A stretch of DNA of 6,730 nt from Rickettsia endosymbiont of Ixodes persulcatus (GTDB lineage: Bacteria > Pseudomonadota > Alphaproteobacteria > Rickettsiales > Rickettsiaceae). Of the stretch, positions 1 through 6,730 are shown in pieces. Each line of letters begins with the position of its first letter. Position 1 is the stretch's first letter. Below the pieces are notes generated by a model, which ran no database searches, had not been told where the DNA came from, and saw nothing but the letters and a program-made list of their open reading frames with translations. The stretch covers positions 1 through 6,730 of the forward strand of contig JAPYLE010000138.1 in the NCBI GenBank assembly GCA_027293795.1, in the 5' to 3' direction. Made by a program: the position numbers and the translations under genes.

Positions 1-134
1 CAGAAGGCGGTAATGTCGGTGTATCACAGAGAGGTAGAGTTGAGTATGCTAAAAAAGGCGGACGCATAAATGCCGACTTTATTGATAATTCAGCAGGTGT
101 TGATTGCTCCGATCATGAAGTAAATATTAAAATT
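1..134 (+). pseudogene. gdhB: Inverted C-terminal-half fragment of the glutamate dehydrogenase (partial at window edge)
   Basis: Read on the plus strand from position 3, this encodes [15 protein letters not shown], then [18 protein letters not shown], then [10 protein letters not shown]. This is a hallmark stretch of large NAD-glutamate dehydrogenases, lying after the nucleotide-binding region. In the family it follows the LIKAIL-type stretch that ends the minus-strand body by roughly 50 residues, on the same strand. Here it faces the opposite way and meets the body tail to tail at about 127-141. After codon IKI the plus frame continues into antisense of the body and stops near 270. The intervening residues (usually a DLLWNGGIGTYVK-like motif) are not in the window and should lie just to its left. 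It could be one end of a second inversion, a fragment of another gdh copy, or an assembly join. Confidence 0.82.
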
Positions 135-141
135 GCTTTAA
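127..141. repeat. Left inversion junction in gdhB
   Basis: The sequence TTAAAATTGCTTTAA lies where the plus-strand motif HEVNIKI meets the reverse complement of EELIKAIL. Read on plus it gives IKIAL; read on minus it gives LIKAIL. Both are plausible native sequence for their part of the enzyme, so the two ancestral sites probably shared an inverted repeat of at least 8 bases (TTAAAATT) and perhaps about 15. Only one copy lies in the window, so the repeat is inferred from protein conservation, not seen directly. Confidence 0.5.
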
Positions 142-2849
142 TTAACTCTTCCGGTGATATCTCATTATCATTTATATCAAGTAATTTTTTAATTTCCGAC
201 GATAATTTTATTAATTTACTACTGCGTTCAAATACTCCGCCTCCCTTAGAAATAAGCTTAGAATCATAATCAGACCAATTAGAACCTTTTAAATTAAATA
301 AACGCAAACGCTCATTAAAACTTGATAAAGGATCAGGAGTAGGATCAATAAATATATGCTTATGGTTAAAGGCAGCGACTAGTTTAATAACCCCTGACCT
401 TAGCATACCGTTACCGAACACGTCTCCCGACATATCCCCTATACCTACGACGGTAATAGGGTCTTTTTGGACATCTAACCCTAAAGTTTTAAAGTGATTA
501 GTTACGGAAATCCAAGCTCCTTTAGAAGTAATAGCCATTTTTTTATGATCGTAGCCTGCAGAACCACCTGAAGCAAAAGCATCATCAAGCCAGTAATTAT
601 ATTCTCTTGCTACACTATTAGCATAATCCGAAAATGAGGCTGTACCTTTATCGGCAGCAACCACTAAATAAGGATCTTCTTTATCATAAATAATAGTGTC
701 TTTCGGATGTACTACTTTACCCTCAACGATATTATCGGTTATGTCTAATAAACCTCTCAGGAAATTCTTATAGCATTCAATGACTTTTTCCATATATTCA
801 TCATGAGTAAGCCCTGCCTCAGTAGAATGAACATAAAAACCTCCTTTAGAGCCGACAGGGACAATAACGGAATTCTTCGTCATTTGTGCTTTCATAAGCC
901 CAAGGACCTCAAACCTATAATCTTCTGCTCTATCTGACCATCTAAGTCCTCCGCGCGATACGGGACCGCCTCTTAAATGAACGGCTTCAAAATTTCTAGA
1001 GTAAACACAGGTTTCGGCGAATGGAATCGGTTTAGGTAAATTCGGTACTTTTGAAGAATCAAACTTAAATGAAAAAATATGTTTATGTAGTTGATAGTAA
1101 TTTGTTCTAGTAATAGCATTAACTATACCAAGCATATTACGTAGTACTTTATCTTCACTACTCATATCAACGGTTGCTAAGTAATTAGTTAGCTTATCTT
1201 TAATTACGTCACAATTATTATCAGAATGTTTAGGATTAAATTTTATGTCAAATAGATTTACCAACATTTTTGTATATTCGGAATGTTTAAGTAGCGTTAA
1301 CTGTACATAACCTTTGCCGTAACTAAATCCTGTTTGATGTAAATATCTTGTTAAAGCTTTTACTAATTTAACTTGCTTCCAATTAAAACCGGCAAGCACT
1401 ATCAGTTTACTTAAAGAATCACTAGCAAGCATCCCAAGTGCCATTTTATCTAAAGCTTCTTCAACATTTATTTTTAATTCGGTAATATTATCCTTTACGG
1501 GTATAATAGAAGTTAAAATAAAATTATATATCCAGCTTTCTTTGATTTCGAGGGCTTCCTTAATGACAAAAGTCTGTTCATCAATTGCTTTAAAACCTAA
1601 ACTTTCGATTGGCGGCAATATGTTAGAAAGTGCAAGTTTTACTTTTGGACTATATATTTTTAAGTAAAATTCTGATTCACTTACAGCGACTAAATTAAAC
1701 ATATATTTTTGCGACTTGCTTGCTTCTGTTAGATATTCAATATCTACTAAAGCTATTTCCGGAGAAAATTTTTGCCTATAGTCTGCCGGAAAAATATTAT
1801 CAAAACGCTTTAAATTAATACCTGCTTGATATTCGCCGAATTTTTTAGAAAGCTTAAAATAAAAATCTTCACTCCAACGTGTAGAGATACGATCTAAATC
1901 TTGCTGTATTATTTCTGCTTCAAAATTTATTTTATGTTCACCTTGTGCTTCAAGAGTTACAAAAAGATAAGAAAAATTACCGGCTACTTCGGTGATATAA
2001 TTGGATAAAATTTTACTACCGAATTTTTCTGCTAAATAACAATCTATCATATTATGTATTTCAGACGTTAAACGTTCTCTCGGTAAGAAAATTATGATAT
2101 TAAGAAAAGAGCTCGACCAGTCATATTGAATAAACAATTTAAGCTTTTTACTCATCATACTTGAAAGCATATGAAGACACATACAATATAAATCGCCTTG
2201 ATCGATTTGTATTAAAGCTTCACGCGGCAATGATTCCATTAAAATTTTTAATTTATCGGCATTGTAACCTGATAGGGCGAATCCTGCTTTCTCTATTACA
2301 AAATTAAATTTCTGTCTGAGGATTGGGATGGTACTTATTGAATGATAGTACATATTTGAACTATATATCCCAAATATTATACTTCCTGAAATATACTCAC
2401 CCAAAGAATTAAAATTCTTTACTAACACGTAATCGATTAAATTGTCCGGATGAATAAGTGAGCCACTGTTCATTTTACCTAGTATTATCAATTGATTTTG
2501 ATACGGTAGATCTGCTGAACATTTTATAATATCTTCAATTTCAGCATTGATATCTTGCCATATTTCCGTTGCACCGATTTCATTGTTTAATTTTAAAGAT
2601 TCTACTTTAAAATCAAGGGCACCTAATAAAACAAAATTGTTATTTTGCAGCCAATTTAAAAATTCTTTAGCCTCTTCAAAATTTAATTTATCGTTACTAA
2701 TTACATTTTTAGATAAATCTTGTAATTTGGTGAGTAAATGCGGCAAACTTCTATAGCTTTGCTCTAGTTCCTCTAATCTTTCATTTATAGCCCCAGTTAA
2801 AAATGTAGTAGTTTTATCATCAAAATTTCCTAATATAGTTAAATGTAAT

Positions 2850-2856
2850 ATCGATT
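2850..2856. repeat. Short inverted repeat, left end of the N-terminal inversion
   Basis: ATCGATT here is the reverse complement of AATCGAT at 3163-3169. The core ATCGAT is itself a palindrome. The two copies mark the exact limits where native gdhB reading switches strand, so recombination or template switching between them explains the inversion of at most 320 bases. Confidence 0.8.
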
Positions 2857-3167
2857 ATGATTTTGAGAATAGAGAAAAATTATTCCAAAATTTTGCAGAT
2901 GAAGCCTTTAAGTTTTTTAGGCAAAGGGTAGAAAGAGCAAGAAAAATAGCAATAACAAAGGCGGTTATAGAAAATGATCCGGCAATAAATGTCTTGATAT
3001 TACTTGATAATAAACCGCATATTGTTGATTTTATCATATGTTTGCTTAAAAACATGAATTTGCAAACTAAGTTTTTACTCCATCCGGTAATAAACTGCAT
3101 CCGAAATGGTAAAGGAGAATTAGAAAAAATATTAGAAAATTCTGCACCGAATGAAAAATCAGAATCG
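2856..3167 (+). pseudogene. gdhB: Inverted N-terminal segment of gdhB (residues about 52-155)
   Basis: On the plus strand this is open from TAT 2856 to the stop at 3177-3179 and encodes YDFENREKLFQNFADEAF, then RVERARKIAITKAVIEND, then NVLILLDNKPHIVDFIIC, LLHPVINCIRNGKGELEK and NEKSESI. It fits the N-terminal region of large NAD-glutamate dehydrogenases, where a regulatory ACT-like domain carries a PHIVD-type motif (compare MPFLVDS in relatives) and an HPV motif. It has no ATG and no ribosome site on its own strand. Flipped, it joins IPID upstream to LHLTILGNFDDKTTTF downstream in frame with no lost bases, which shows that it is a displaced part of the surrounding gene and not a separate one. 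Open reading along its length argues for a recent or reversible inversion. Confidence 0.88.
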
Positions 3168-3169
3168 AT
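3163..3169. repeat. Short inverted repeat, right end of the N-terminal inversion
   Basis: AATCGAT pairs with ATCGATT at 2850-2856. On the minus strand the native frame reads IPID up to this site and then becomes antisense; on the plus strand the native SESI ends here. Seven bases is much shorter than the repeats used by most known site-specific DNA invertases. Confidence 0.8.
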
Positions 3170-3316
3170 CGGAATATAATTTAAAAATTTTTGAACAAAA
3201 TCTATATATATGGAATTTGATTCACGTTTCTTGCTAAGTTCTAGAATTTTAGTTTTATAATTTGGGATTTGACAATTTAAACGACTAAAGTTTAAAGAGG
3301 TTGTTTTTGGGGTCAT

Positions 3317-3400
3317 GATTTTCTCAAGTAATAATAATACGATTATTTCTTTTGTTATTATATTATATAAAATAACTTAAGCAAGAGACATAGAAAATAA
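3317..3400. promoter_or_regulatory. Divergent spacer between gdhB and mnmE, presumed promoters
   Basis: These 84 very AT-rich bases separate two divergent starts and should hold both promoters. For gdhB the best -10 is TATAAT on the minus strand (plus positions 3362-3367), with only a poor -35 (TGTCTC, 3385-3390) at 17 bases. For mnmE no convincing -35/-10 pair stands out; TATATAAAAT around 3364-3373 is a possible -10. Shine-Dalgarno signals are weak on both sides: GAGAA just before the gdhB ATG, and AAGAGA at 3383-3388, 12 bases before the mnmE start. Confidence 0.4.
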
Positions 3401-4738
3401 GTGGAAACGATATTTGCACAAAGCTCTGCATTCGGTAAAGCAGGCGTAGCGGTTTTTAGGATTTCCGGTCCTAAAAGCTTAGAAGTTTTGCAGCTACTTA
3501 CCGGTAGAAAGGACTTTAAATCGAGATTAATGTATTATCAACAAATTACTTTCCCTGAGAGCGGCGAACTAATTGATAATGCTATGGTCGTTTATTTTAA
3601 GTCACCGGGTAGCTTTACAGGCGAAGACGTAGCAGAGATTCATACGCACGGCAGTAAAGCTATTTCTATAATGCTTATTAATGCATTGTTAAATATACCG
3701 AATATTCGTTTAGCGGAAGCTGGAGAATTTACCAAAAGAGCTTTTTTAAATAATAAGTTTGATTTAACTGCTGCTGAAGGAATAGCCGATTTAATTAATG
3801 CTGAAACTATTATGCAGCATAGGCAAGCAATTAGACAAGCAGGTGGGGCTCTTGAAGAATTATATAATAATTGGCGAGAACAGTTACTTCAAATTATCTC
3901 TTTACTTGAGGCTTATATAGATTTTCCTGATGAAGATATACCGGATAGCGTCCTTAACGATGTTAATAACACTCATACAAACCTTATAAATGAAATATCT
4001 AATTATCTTAACGACAATAGACGAGGAGAGCTACTAAATAGCGGTCTTAAGCTTGCAATTATCGGACCGCCGAATGCAGGTAAGTCTAGCCTACTAAACT
4101 TCTTAATGCAAAAAGATATAGCAATTGTCTCAAATATCGCAGGCACTACTAGAGATATAATTGAGGGTCATTTAGACATTGGCGGCTATCCTATTATTTT
4201 GCAAGATACAGCAGGTATAAGAGAAGAAAGTAGTGACATTATAGAGCAAGAAGGTATAAAAAGAGCTATAAATTCAGCTAAAACAGCGGATATTAAAATT
4301 ATTATGTTTGATGCCGAGAAATTAAATTCATCTATAAATGAAGATATTATCGATTTAATTGATGAAAATACTATCATTATAATTAATAAAATCGATTTAA
4401 TTGAACCGAGCAAAATATTTTTAATTGAAGATAAATATAAATGCTTAAGAGTTTCGATTAAGAATAATATCGCCTTAAACGATATATTGAAAAATATTGA
4501 AAATATTGCTGAAAATATGGCAGGATTTACCGAAACGCCTTACATAACAAATCAGCGTCATCGTCATTATTTAAAACAAGCTCTTACCTATTTAAAAAAT
4601 TTCACTCTAGATAATGATTTAGTCCTAGCAACTGAAGATATTAGAATGACGGTACGCTGCATCGGTACTATTACAGGCGTTATTAATGTGGAAGAAATAC
4701 TAGGCGAGATCTTTAAAAATTTCTGCATAGGGAAATGA
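3401..4738 (+). CDS. mnmE: tRNA uridine-5-carboxymethylaminomethyl modification GTPase MnmE (TrmE)
   Basis: MnmE works with MnmG in the cytoplasm to put the (carboxymethyl)aminomethyl group on wobble uridine 34 of certain tRNAs, using a folate one-carbon unit and GTP hydrolysis. The 445 residues match the usual family length. The N-terminal tetrahydrofolate-binding and dimerisation domain (1 to about 118) includes [13 protein letters not shown] and [15 protein letters not shown] helical domain follows and contains the inserted G domain: G1 GPPNAGKSS (222-230), G2 GTTRD (248-252), G3 DTAG (269-272) and G4 NKID (329-332). The protein ends in FCIGK (441-445), whose Cys is the conserved functional one. 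The start is GTG at 3401: an in-frame TAA lies directly upstream (3398-3400), so no earlier start is possible, and METIFA is the expected N-terminus. It is divergent from gdhB and stands alone. All key residues are present, so it should be functional. Confidence 0.97.
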   Translation: METIFAQSSAFGKAGVAVFRISGPKSLEVLQLLTGRKDFKSRLMYYQQITFPESGELIDNAMVVYFKSPGSFTGEDVAEIHTHGSKAISIMLINALLNIPNIRLAEAGEFTKRAFLNNKFDLTAAEGIADLINAETIMQHRQAIRQAGGALEELYNNWREQLLQIISLLEAYIDFPDEDIPDSVLNDVNNTHTNLINEISNYLNDNRRGELLNSGLKLAIIGPPNAGKSSLLNFLMQKDIAIVSNIAGTTRDIIEGHLDIGGYPIILQDTAGIREESSDIIEQEGIKRAINSAKTADIKIIMFDAEKLNSSINEDIIDLIDENTIIIINKIDLIEPSKIFLIEDKYKCLRVSIKNNIALNDILKNIENIAENMAGFTETPYITNQRHRHYLKQALTYLKNFTLDNDLVLATEDIRMTVRCIGTITGVINVEEILGEIFKNFCIGK

Positions 4739-4749
4739 TTTTACCGCTG

Positions 4750-4868
4750 TCACCCCGTGATCAAGTCACAGGGTCTAGTATCTTTATTGTCATACCGCAG
4801 CTTGGTCGCGGGATGACAACGGAAAAATTGATCCACGCAAGCAAGCCTCCTGCAGGAATGACATAAAG
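4750..4868. repeat. Cluster of hairpin-forming intergenic repeats (Rickettsia palindromic-element type)
   Basis: This fills most of the gap after mnmE and is clearly richer in GC than its surroundings. Hairpin 1 pairs ACCCCGTGA (4752-4760) with TCACAGGGT (4766-4774) across a 5-base loop with one mismatch. Hairpin 2 pairs TTGTCATACCGC (4787-4798) with GCGGGATGACAA (4808-4819), 11 of 12 bases. A third part holds the palindrome CCTGCAGG (4850-4857) and ends in GGAATGACATAAA (4855-4867), which recurs exactly at 6538-6550. Such TGTCAT...ATGACA elements are typical mobile palindromes of Rickettsia. No U-run follows the stems, so they are not classic terminators, though they may still slow or protect mnmE transcript ends. 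The exact family is not assigned. Confidence 0.72.
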
Positions 4869-4930
4869 GTCCAACCACAATAACCCTTCTCAAATCCTCT
4901 TTTTATATATTAATTTATTTTAACTTTCTC

Positions 4931-4959
4931 TTGACAAAAATATTAACATGCTTTAAAAC
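4931..4959 (+). promoter_or_regulatory. Promoter of the 457-residue membrane protein
   Basis: A perfect -35 TTGACA (4931-4936) is followed 17 bases later by TAAAAC (4954-4959) as -10; TTTAAA at 4952-4957 is an alternative with 15-base spacing. Transcription would begin near 4966, giving a leader of about 35 bases. An inverted repeat AAACCA (4956-4961) / TGGTTT (4969-4974) overlaps the -10 and start site and could be an operator or a 5' hairpin. Confidence 0.6.
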
Positions 4960-4988
4960 CACGTTTTATGGTTTATTAATTTAAATTG

Positions 4989-4994
4989 AAGGAG
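4989..4994 (+). promoter_or_regulatory. Strong ribosome binding site
   Basis: AAGGAG lies 7 bases before the ATG at 5002. It is far stronger than the sites before mnmE and gdhB and fixes the start of the following gene. Confidence 0.85.
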
Positions 4995-5001
4995 TAGTAT
5001 T

Positions 5002-6375
5002 ATGGCACCTGTATTAAATATAAACTTAAACTGTTTCATGCCCATATTTGCAAATGAAATGGTGAGTAGCTTACCTGGAAATACAAAGCATATTATTTAT
5101 AAGTTAGGCCATACTATACTTTCATCAGTATATAATACTGTTGAAGGAAGTTTTACTAATGGTTATTTAGTTGAGAATATAAAATGTAATTGGTCAGGAA
5201 TCTTTAATCATTTAACAAAAGTACATAATGATCTATCAGCAGTGACTGAACAATGTACAGGGATTAAAATCCCTATAAAGTCTATTGTTACTTATGGAAA
5301 CAGTACTAGCGTTATTTTAGAAGAAGGCAAGCACTTACTTCAAAACGATACCCTCGTAGAGTTAAAGGAATGCACTAATACCGCAGGCGAAGCCGTTTTA
5401 CGAGAGTATAATGCCAAAATGCTTGTTAATAATTTGAGAGATACTTTAAATCATTTGGAAATAACTTTGAACAATGCTCAAGAAGTAGGGGTAAAAATTT
5501 TTAATTTATTGAATGTACCAGTCAAATTCACTAATGATAATCTTAAGATTATTCTAGAGGCTTTCAACGTAACTTTGGATGATATATCCCCTACAGAAGT
5601 AGGTAAAAATATTTTAGATCTACTAAGCAAACCTTTCACTGAGGCAACCACTCCCACTACAGAAAGCCCTAACGATGATACAAATGGCGATGGATCGTGG
5701 GGTTATGTTATTGGAGCAGTAGGATTTATAGCAGCCTCATTGATGGTAGCTAAATATGGATGGGATTGGTATAAGGGAAGAACTAAGAATAAAGAATTCT
5801 CACAACTAGAATATGAAAATTTAAAATATCAAATTTTAAATTCTGATAAAGATATATTAGATACCATTTTAAAAATTAAAGATTTAGATGATATAATTAA
5901 AATGTTAGATAAATTAGAGAATACCGATGAGTGTACACAAATAAATAATAAAAGTATAATAACATTAACTTCACAAGACTACGATTTAGTAGGTCTAAAA
6001 ACAATAATGAAAAATTTAAACCAAGAATTTAAAAACTTAAATTCTTTAGATAAAATATTCTCTAATATAAATTCTCTAGGCGAGATACTGAATAATATAT
6101 ATTCTTTTATAAAGCCTAGTGTTAATAACTGCCCTACTAATAATCCTATTCTACCATATAAAATAACAATAAAAACCTTTGAAGAGATATTGCAAAATAT
6201 TAGAAATCTAGAAAATAATAAAGTTAGTATTAAAGCGCAATTTCCTCTTTATGAAGATAGTTTTCAGAAACTATTCAGTATGTTACCAATTGAGAATACC
6301 TACGCTGATTGTACATATGAAGATACTTTTTTAATAGGGAAGTCAAGCTCAGGTGTAAGCTCAGATTTAGTATAA
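5002..6375 (+). CDS. Single-pass membrane protein of unknown function
   Basis: I do not recognise a family for these 457 residues. There is no convincing N-terminal signal peptide. Residues 1 to about 211 look mostly helical, with four Cys (11, 62, 85, 124). A Thr/Pro/Asp/Asn-rich linker (212-232, TEATTPTTESPNDDTNGDG) leads into one hydrophobic span (about 234-250, GYVIGAVGFIAASLMVA), then KYGWDWYKGRTKNK. Aromatic and basic residues right after the span suggest, by the positive-inside rule, that the C-terminal half is cytoplasmic. That half (about 265-430) is rich in Lys, Asn, Ile and Leu, with amphipathic or coiled-coil-like helices (LDTILKIKDLDDIIKMLDKL; LNSLDKIFSNINSLGEILNN). The tail GKSSSGVSSDLV is Ser-rich. 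The gene has its own consensus promoter and a strong ribosome site and is flanked by palindromic repeats. A lineage-specific surface or host-interaction protein is possible, but nothing in the sequence proves it. That it is a real gene is well supported by length and signals. Confidence 0.85.
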   Translation: MAPVLNINLNCFMPIFANEMVSSLPGNTKHIIYKLGHTILSSVYNTVEGSFTNGYLVENIKCNWSGIFNHLTKVHNDLSAVTEQCTGIKIPIKSIVTYGNSTSVILEEGKHLLQNDTLVELKECTNTAGEAVLREYNAKMLVNNLRDTLNHLEITLNNAQEVGVKIFNLLNVPVKFTNDNLKIILEAFNVTLDDISPTEVGKNILDLLSKPFTEATTPTTESPNDDTNGDGSWGYVIGAVGFIAASLMVAKYGWDWYKGRTKNKEFSQLEYENLKYQILNSDKDILDTILKIKDLDDIIKMLDKLENTDECTQINNKSIITLTSQDYDLVGLKTIMKNLNQEFKNLNSLDKIFSNINSLGEILNNIYSFIKPSVNNCPTNNPILPYKITIKTFEEILQNIRNLENNKVSIKAQFPLYEDSFQKLFSMLPIENTYADCTYEDTFLIGKSSSGVSSDLV

Positions 6376-6403
6376 TTAAGACCTTATTGCATGGATTTAA
6401 AGT

Positions 6404-6547
6404 ATGTCATTCCCGCAAAAGCGGGAATCCAAAAAAAACCTTAAGAATATAAGGTTAAAGAGTTTTGATAATTATTCTTAAAAAATTTATATGAAATACT
6501 CTATTTCCATATTATTTCTTGGATTCCTGCTTACGCGGGAATGACAT
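6404..6547. repeat. Palindromic element, 144 bases, with nested hairpins
   Basis: The outer arms 6404-6430 and 6521-6547 are inverted copies, 24 of 27 bases matching. Each arm is itself a hairpin: ATTCCCGC (6409-6416) / GCGGGAAT (6421-6428) with loop AAAA, and ATTCCTGC (6523-6530) / GCGGGAAT (6535-6542) with loop TTAC. The AT-rich 90-base core carries further inverted pieces, such as AGAGT (6460-6464) / ACTCT (6498-6502). The size and design fit the Rickettsia palindromic elements. It lies 29 bases after the stop of the membrane-protein gene. A-runs, not T-runs, follow the first stem, so a classic rho-independent terminator for that gene is not evident. Confidence 0.75.
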
Positions 6548-6651
6548 AAAAAGAGCCACAAACCATCATTGACTTTTTGAAAGTTATATATACAGGAGTT
6601 TCGCACTTAGCAGAAAATATGTTAATCTAACAAAAAAGAGTTTTAGTTAAG
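6548..6651 (+). promoter_or_regulatory. Leader of the last gene; possible insertion-sequence end
   Basis: About 100 bases separate the palindromic element from the last start codon. TTGACT (6570-6575) followed about 15 bases on by TATATA (near 6587-6592) could be a promoter. If the next gene is a transposase, an insertion-sequence terminal repeat should lie here, perhaps around TACAGGAGTTTCGCAC (6591-6606). No second copy is in the window to confirm this. Confidence 0.25.
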
Positions 6652-6730
6652 ATGGCAAGATCAAAATGTAGCAAAGACTTATATAAATCATTTTTACAAG
6701 CAAGTAGCGTAAGATATAGTGGTAAAGCAT
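6652..6730 (+). CDS. N-terminal fragment of a probable transposase, cut by window end
   Basis: ATG at 6652 opens a frame that runs off the window after 26 codons: MARSKCSKDLYKSFLQASS then VRYSGKA. The pattern DLYxSFLxASSxxYS resembles the start of DDE transposases of Rickettsia insertion sequences, in which a SHDxxxRWL-type stretch follows; that part is beyond the window. The ribosome site is weak (GAG near 6638). Proximity to a palindromic repeat fits a mobile region. Identification rests on a short N-terminus recalled from the family, so it is tentative. Confidence 0.5.
   Translation, partial: MARSKCSKDLYKSFLQASSVRYSGKA

Larger units (their letters stand above)
113..3316 (-). pseudogene. 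gdhB: NAD-specific glutamate dehydrogenase (large L-GDH type), broken by internal inversions
   Basis: The intact enzyme oxidises glutamate to 2-oxoglutarate and ammonia with NAD in the cytoplasm, feeding the TCA cycle; glutamate is a main fuel of rickettsiae. The start is ATG at 3316. The first 51 codons (MTPKTTSLNF to IPID) are native. From about 3163 the frame enters an inverted segment, reads about 102 antisense codons and stops at TAA 2857-2855. The native frame resumes at about 2851 (LHLTILGNFDDKTTTF) and stays open to about 135. It includes the catalytic core: HLRGGPVSRGGLRWSDR near 930-985, LMKAQMTKN then VPVGSKGGF near 838-900, and the nucleotide-binding part GIGDMSGDVFGNGMLRS near 400-450. 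It then runs into a second inverted junction, adds IFTS and stops at 113. The only in-frame candidate start for the large open part is a TTG near 2746 with no ribosome site, inside conserved coding sequence (YRSLPHLLTKL), so a separate start there is unlikely. The family is usually about 1,600 residues. Identity is very likely. Whether this is a dead gene, an invertible gene or an assembly error is open. Confidence 0.9.

Noticed and set aside
2744..2746. TTG as a real start for an 877-residue short dehydrogenase
   Set aside because: The same frame upstream encodes conserved-looking protein (NFDDKTTTFLTGAINERL) back to the inversion join, and no Shine-Dalgarno precedes the TTG.
2547..2756. Plus-strand open frame of 69 codons
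   Set aside because: It is antisense to conserved gdhB coding sequence, has no ribosome site and has unremarkable composition.
2994..3179. An independent small plus-strand gene
   Set aside because: It is the inner part of the inverted gdhB segment (PHIVDFIICLL, LLHPVINC). It has no ATG and no ribosome site, and it fits the gdh frame when flipped.
2855..3316. A separate 153-residue hypothetical protein on minus
   Set aside because: Its first 51 residues are the true gdhB N-terminus. The rest is antisense of the inverted gdhB segment, ending at a stop made by the inversion.
4186..4413. Minus-strand open frame of 75 codons, Ile/Ser-rich and hydrophobic
   Set aside because: It lies wholly within the mnmE GTPase domain coding region. 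Its hydrophobic look comes from antisense of AT-rich Asp/Glu/Asn/Ile codons.
4750..4868. CRISPR array or tRNA
   Set aside because: The hairpins differ from one another, with no regular spacers, and no cloverleaf or CCA-type end can be drawn.
6404..6430. Rho-independent terminator for the membrane-protein gene
   Set aside because: The stem is good, but it is followed by A residues on plus rather than T, and it is one arm of a larger palindromic repeat.

Overview
The window is AT-rich and carries Rickettsia-like genes: a large NAD-specific glutamate dehydrogenase (L-GDH family), the tRNA-modification GTPase MnmE, a single-pass membrane protein of unknown function, and GC-rich palindromic intergenic repeats of the kind scattered through Rickettsia genomes. 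I take it as an obligate intracellular alphaproteobacterium, most likely Rickettsia; the species cannot be told from this stretch.

Layout. Positions 1-3316 hold a broken gdhB gene, read mainly from the minus strand with its ATG at 3316. Two parts of it lie backwards. Positions about 2850-3169 hold residues about 52-155 of the protein on the plus strand, between short inverted repeats (ATCGATT / AATCGAT). Flipping this segment on paper gives one uninterrupted minus-strand frame from 3316 to the stop at 113 (1067 codons), with the expected domains in order. Positions 1 to about 134 hold a later part of the same enzyme (EGGN ... [17 protein letters not shown]), also on the plus strand, and join the main body across a second short inverted repeat. 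The simplest reading is two intragenic inversions in one otherwise well-preserved gene. The second one can be seen at one end only.

After an 84-base divergent spacer, mnmE (3401-4738, plus) is complete, with all GTPase motifs and the C-terminal FCIGK. A 263-base spacer then holds a cluster of hairpin-forming repeats, followed by a good promoter and Shine-Dalgarno for a 457-residue unrecognised protein (5002-6375). This protein has one central membrane span and a helical, Asn/Lys/Ile-rich C-terminal half. A 144-base palindromic element (6404-6547) follows. The window ends in the first 26 codons of another gene (from 6652), which resembles the N-terminus of a transposase family.

The genes do not form an obvious pathway. 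gdhB and mnmE are divergent neighbours. The membrane protein appears to have its own promoter and sits between two repeat elements, beside a possible insertion sequence. The main point of interest is the double inversion in gdhB: as written, the catalytic enzyme cannot be made, although its sequence looks well conserved.
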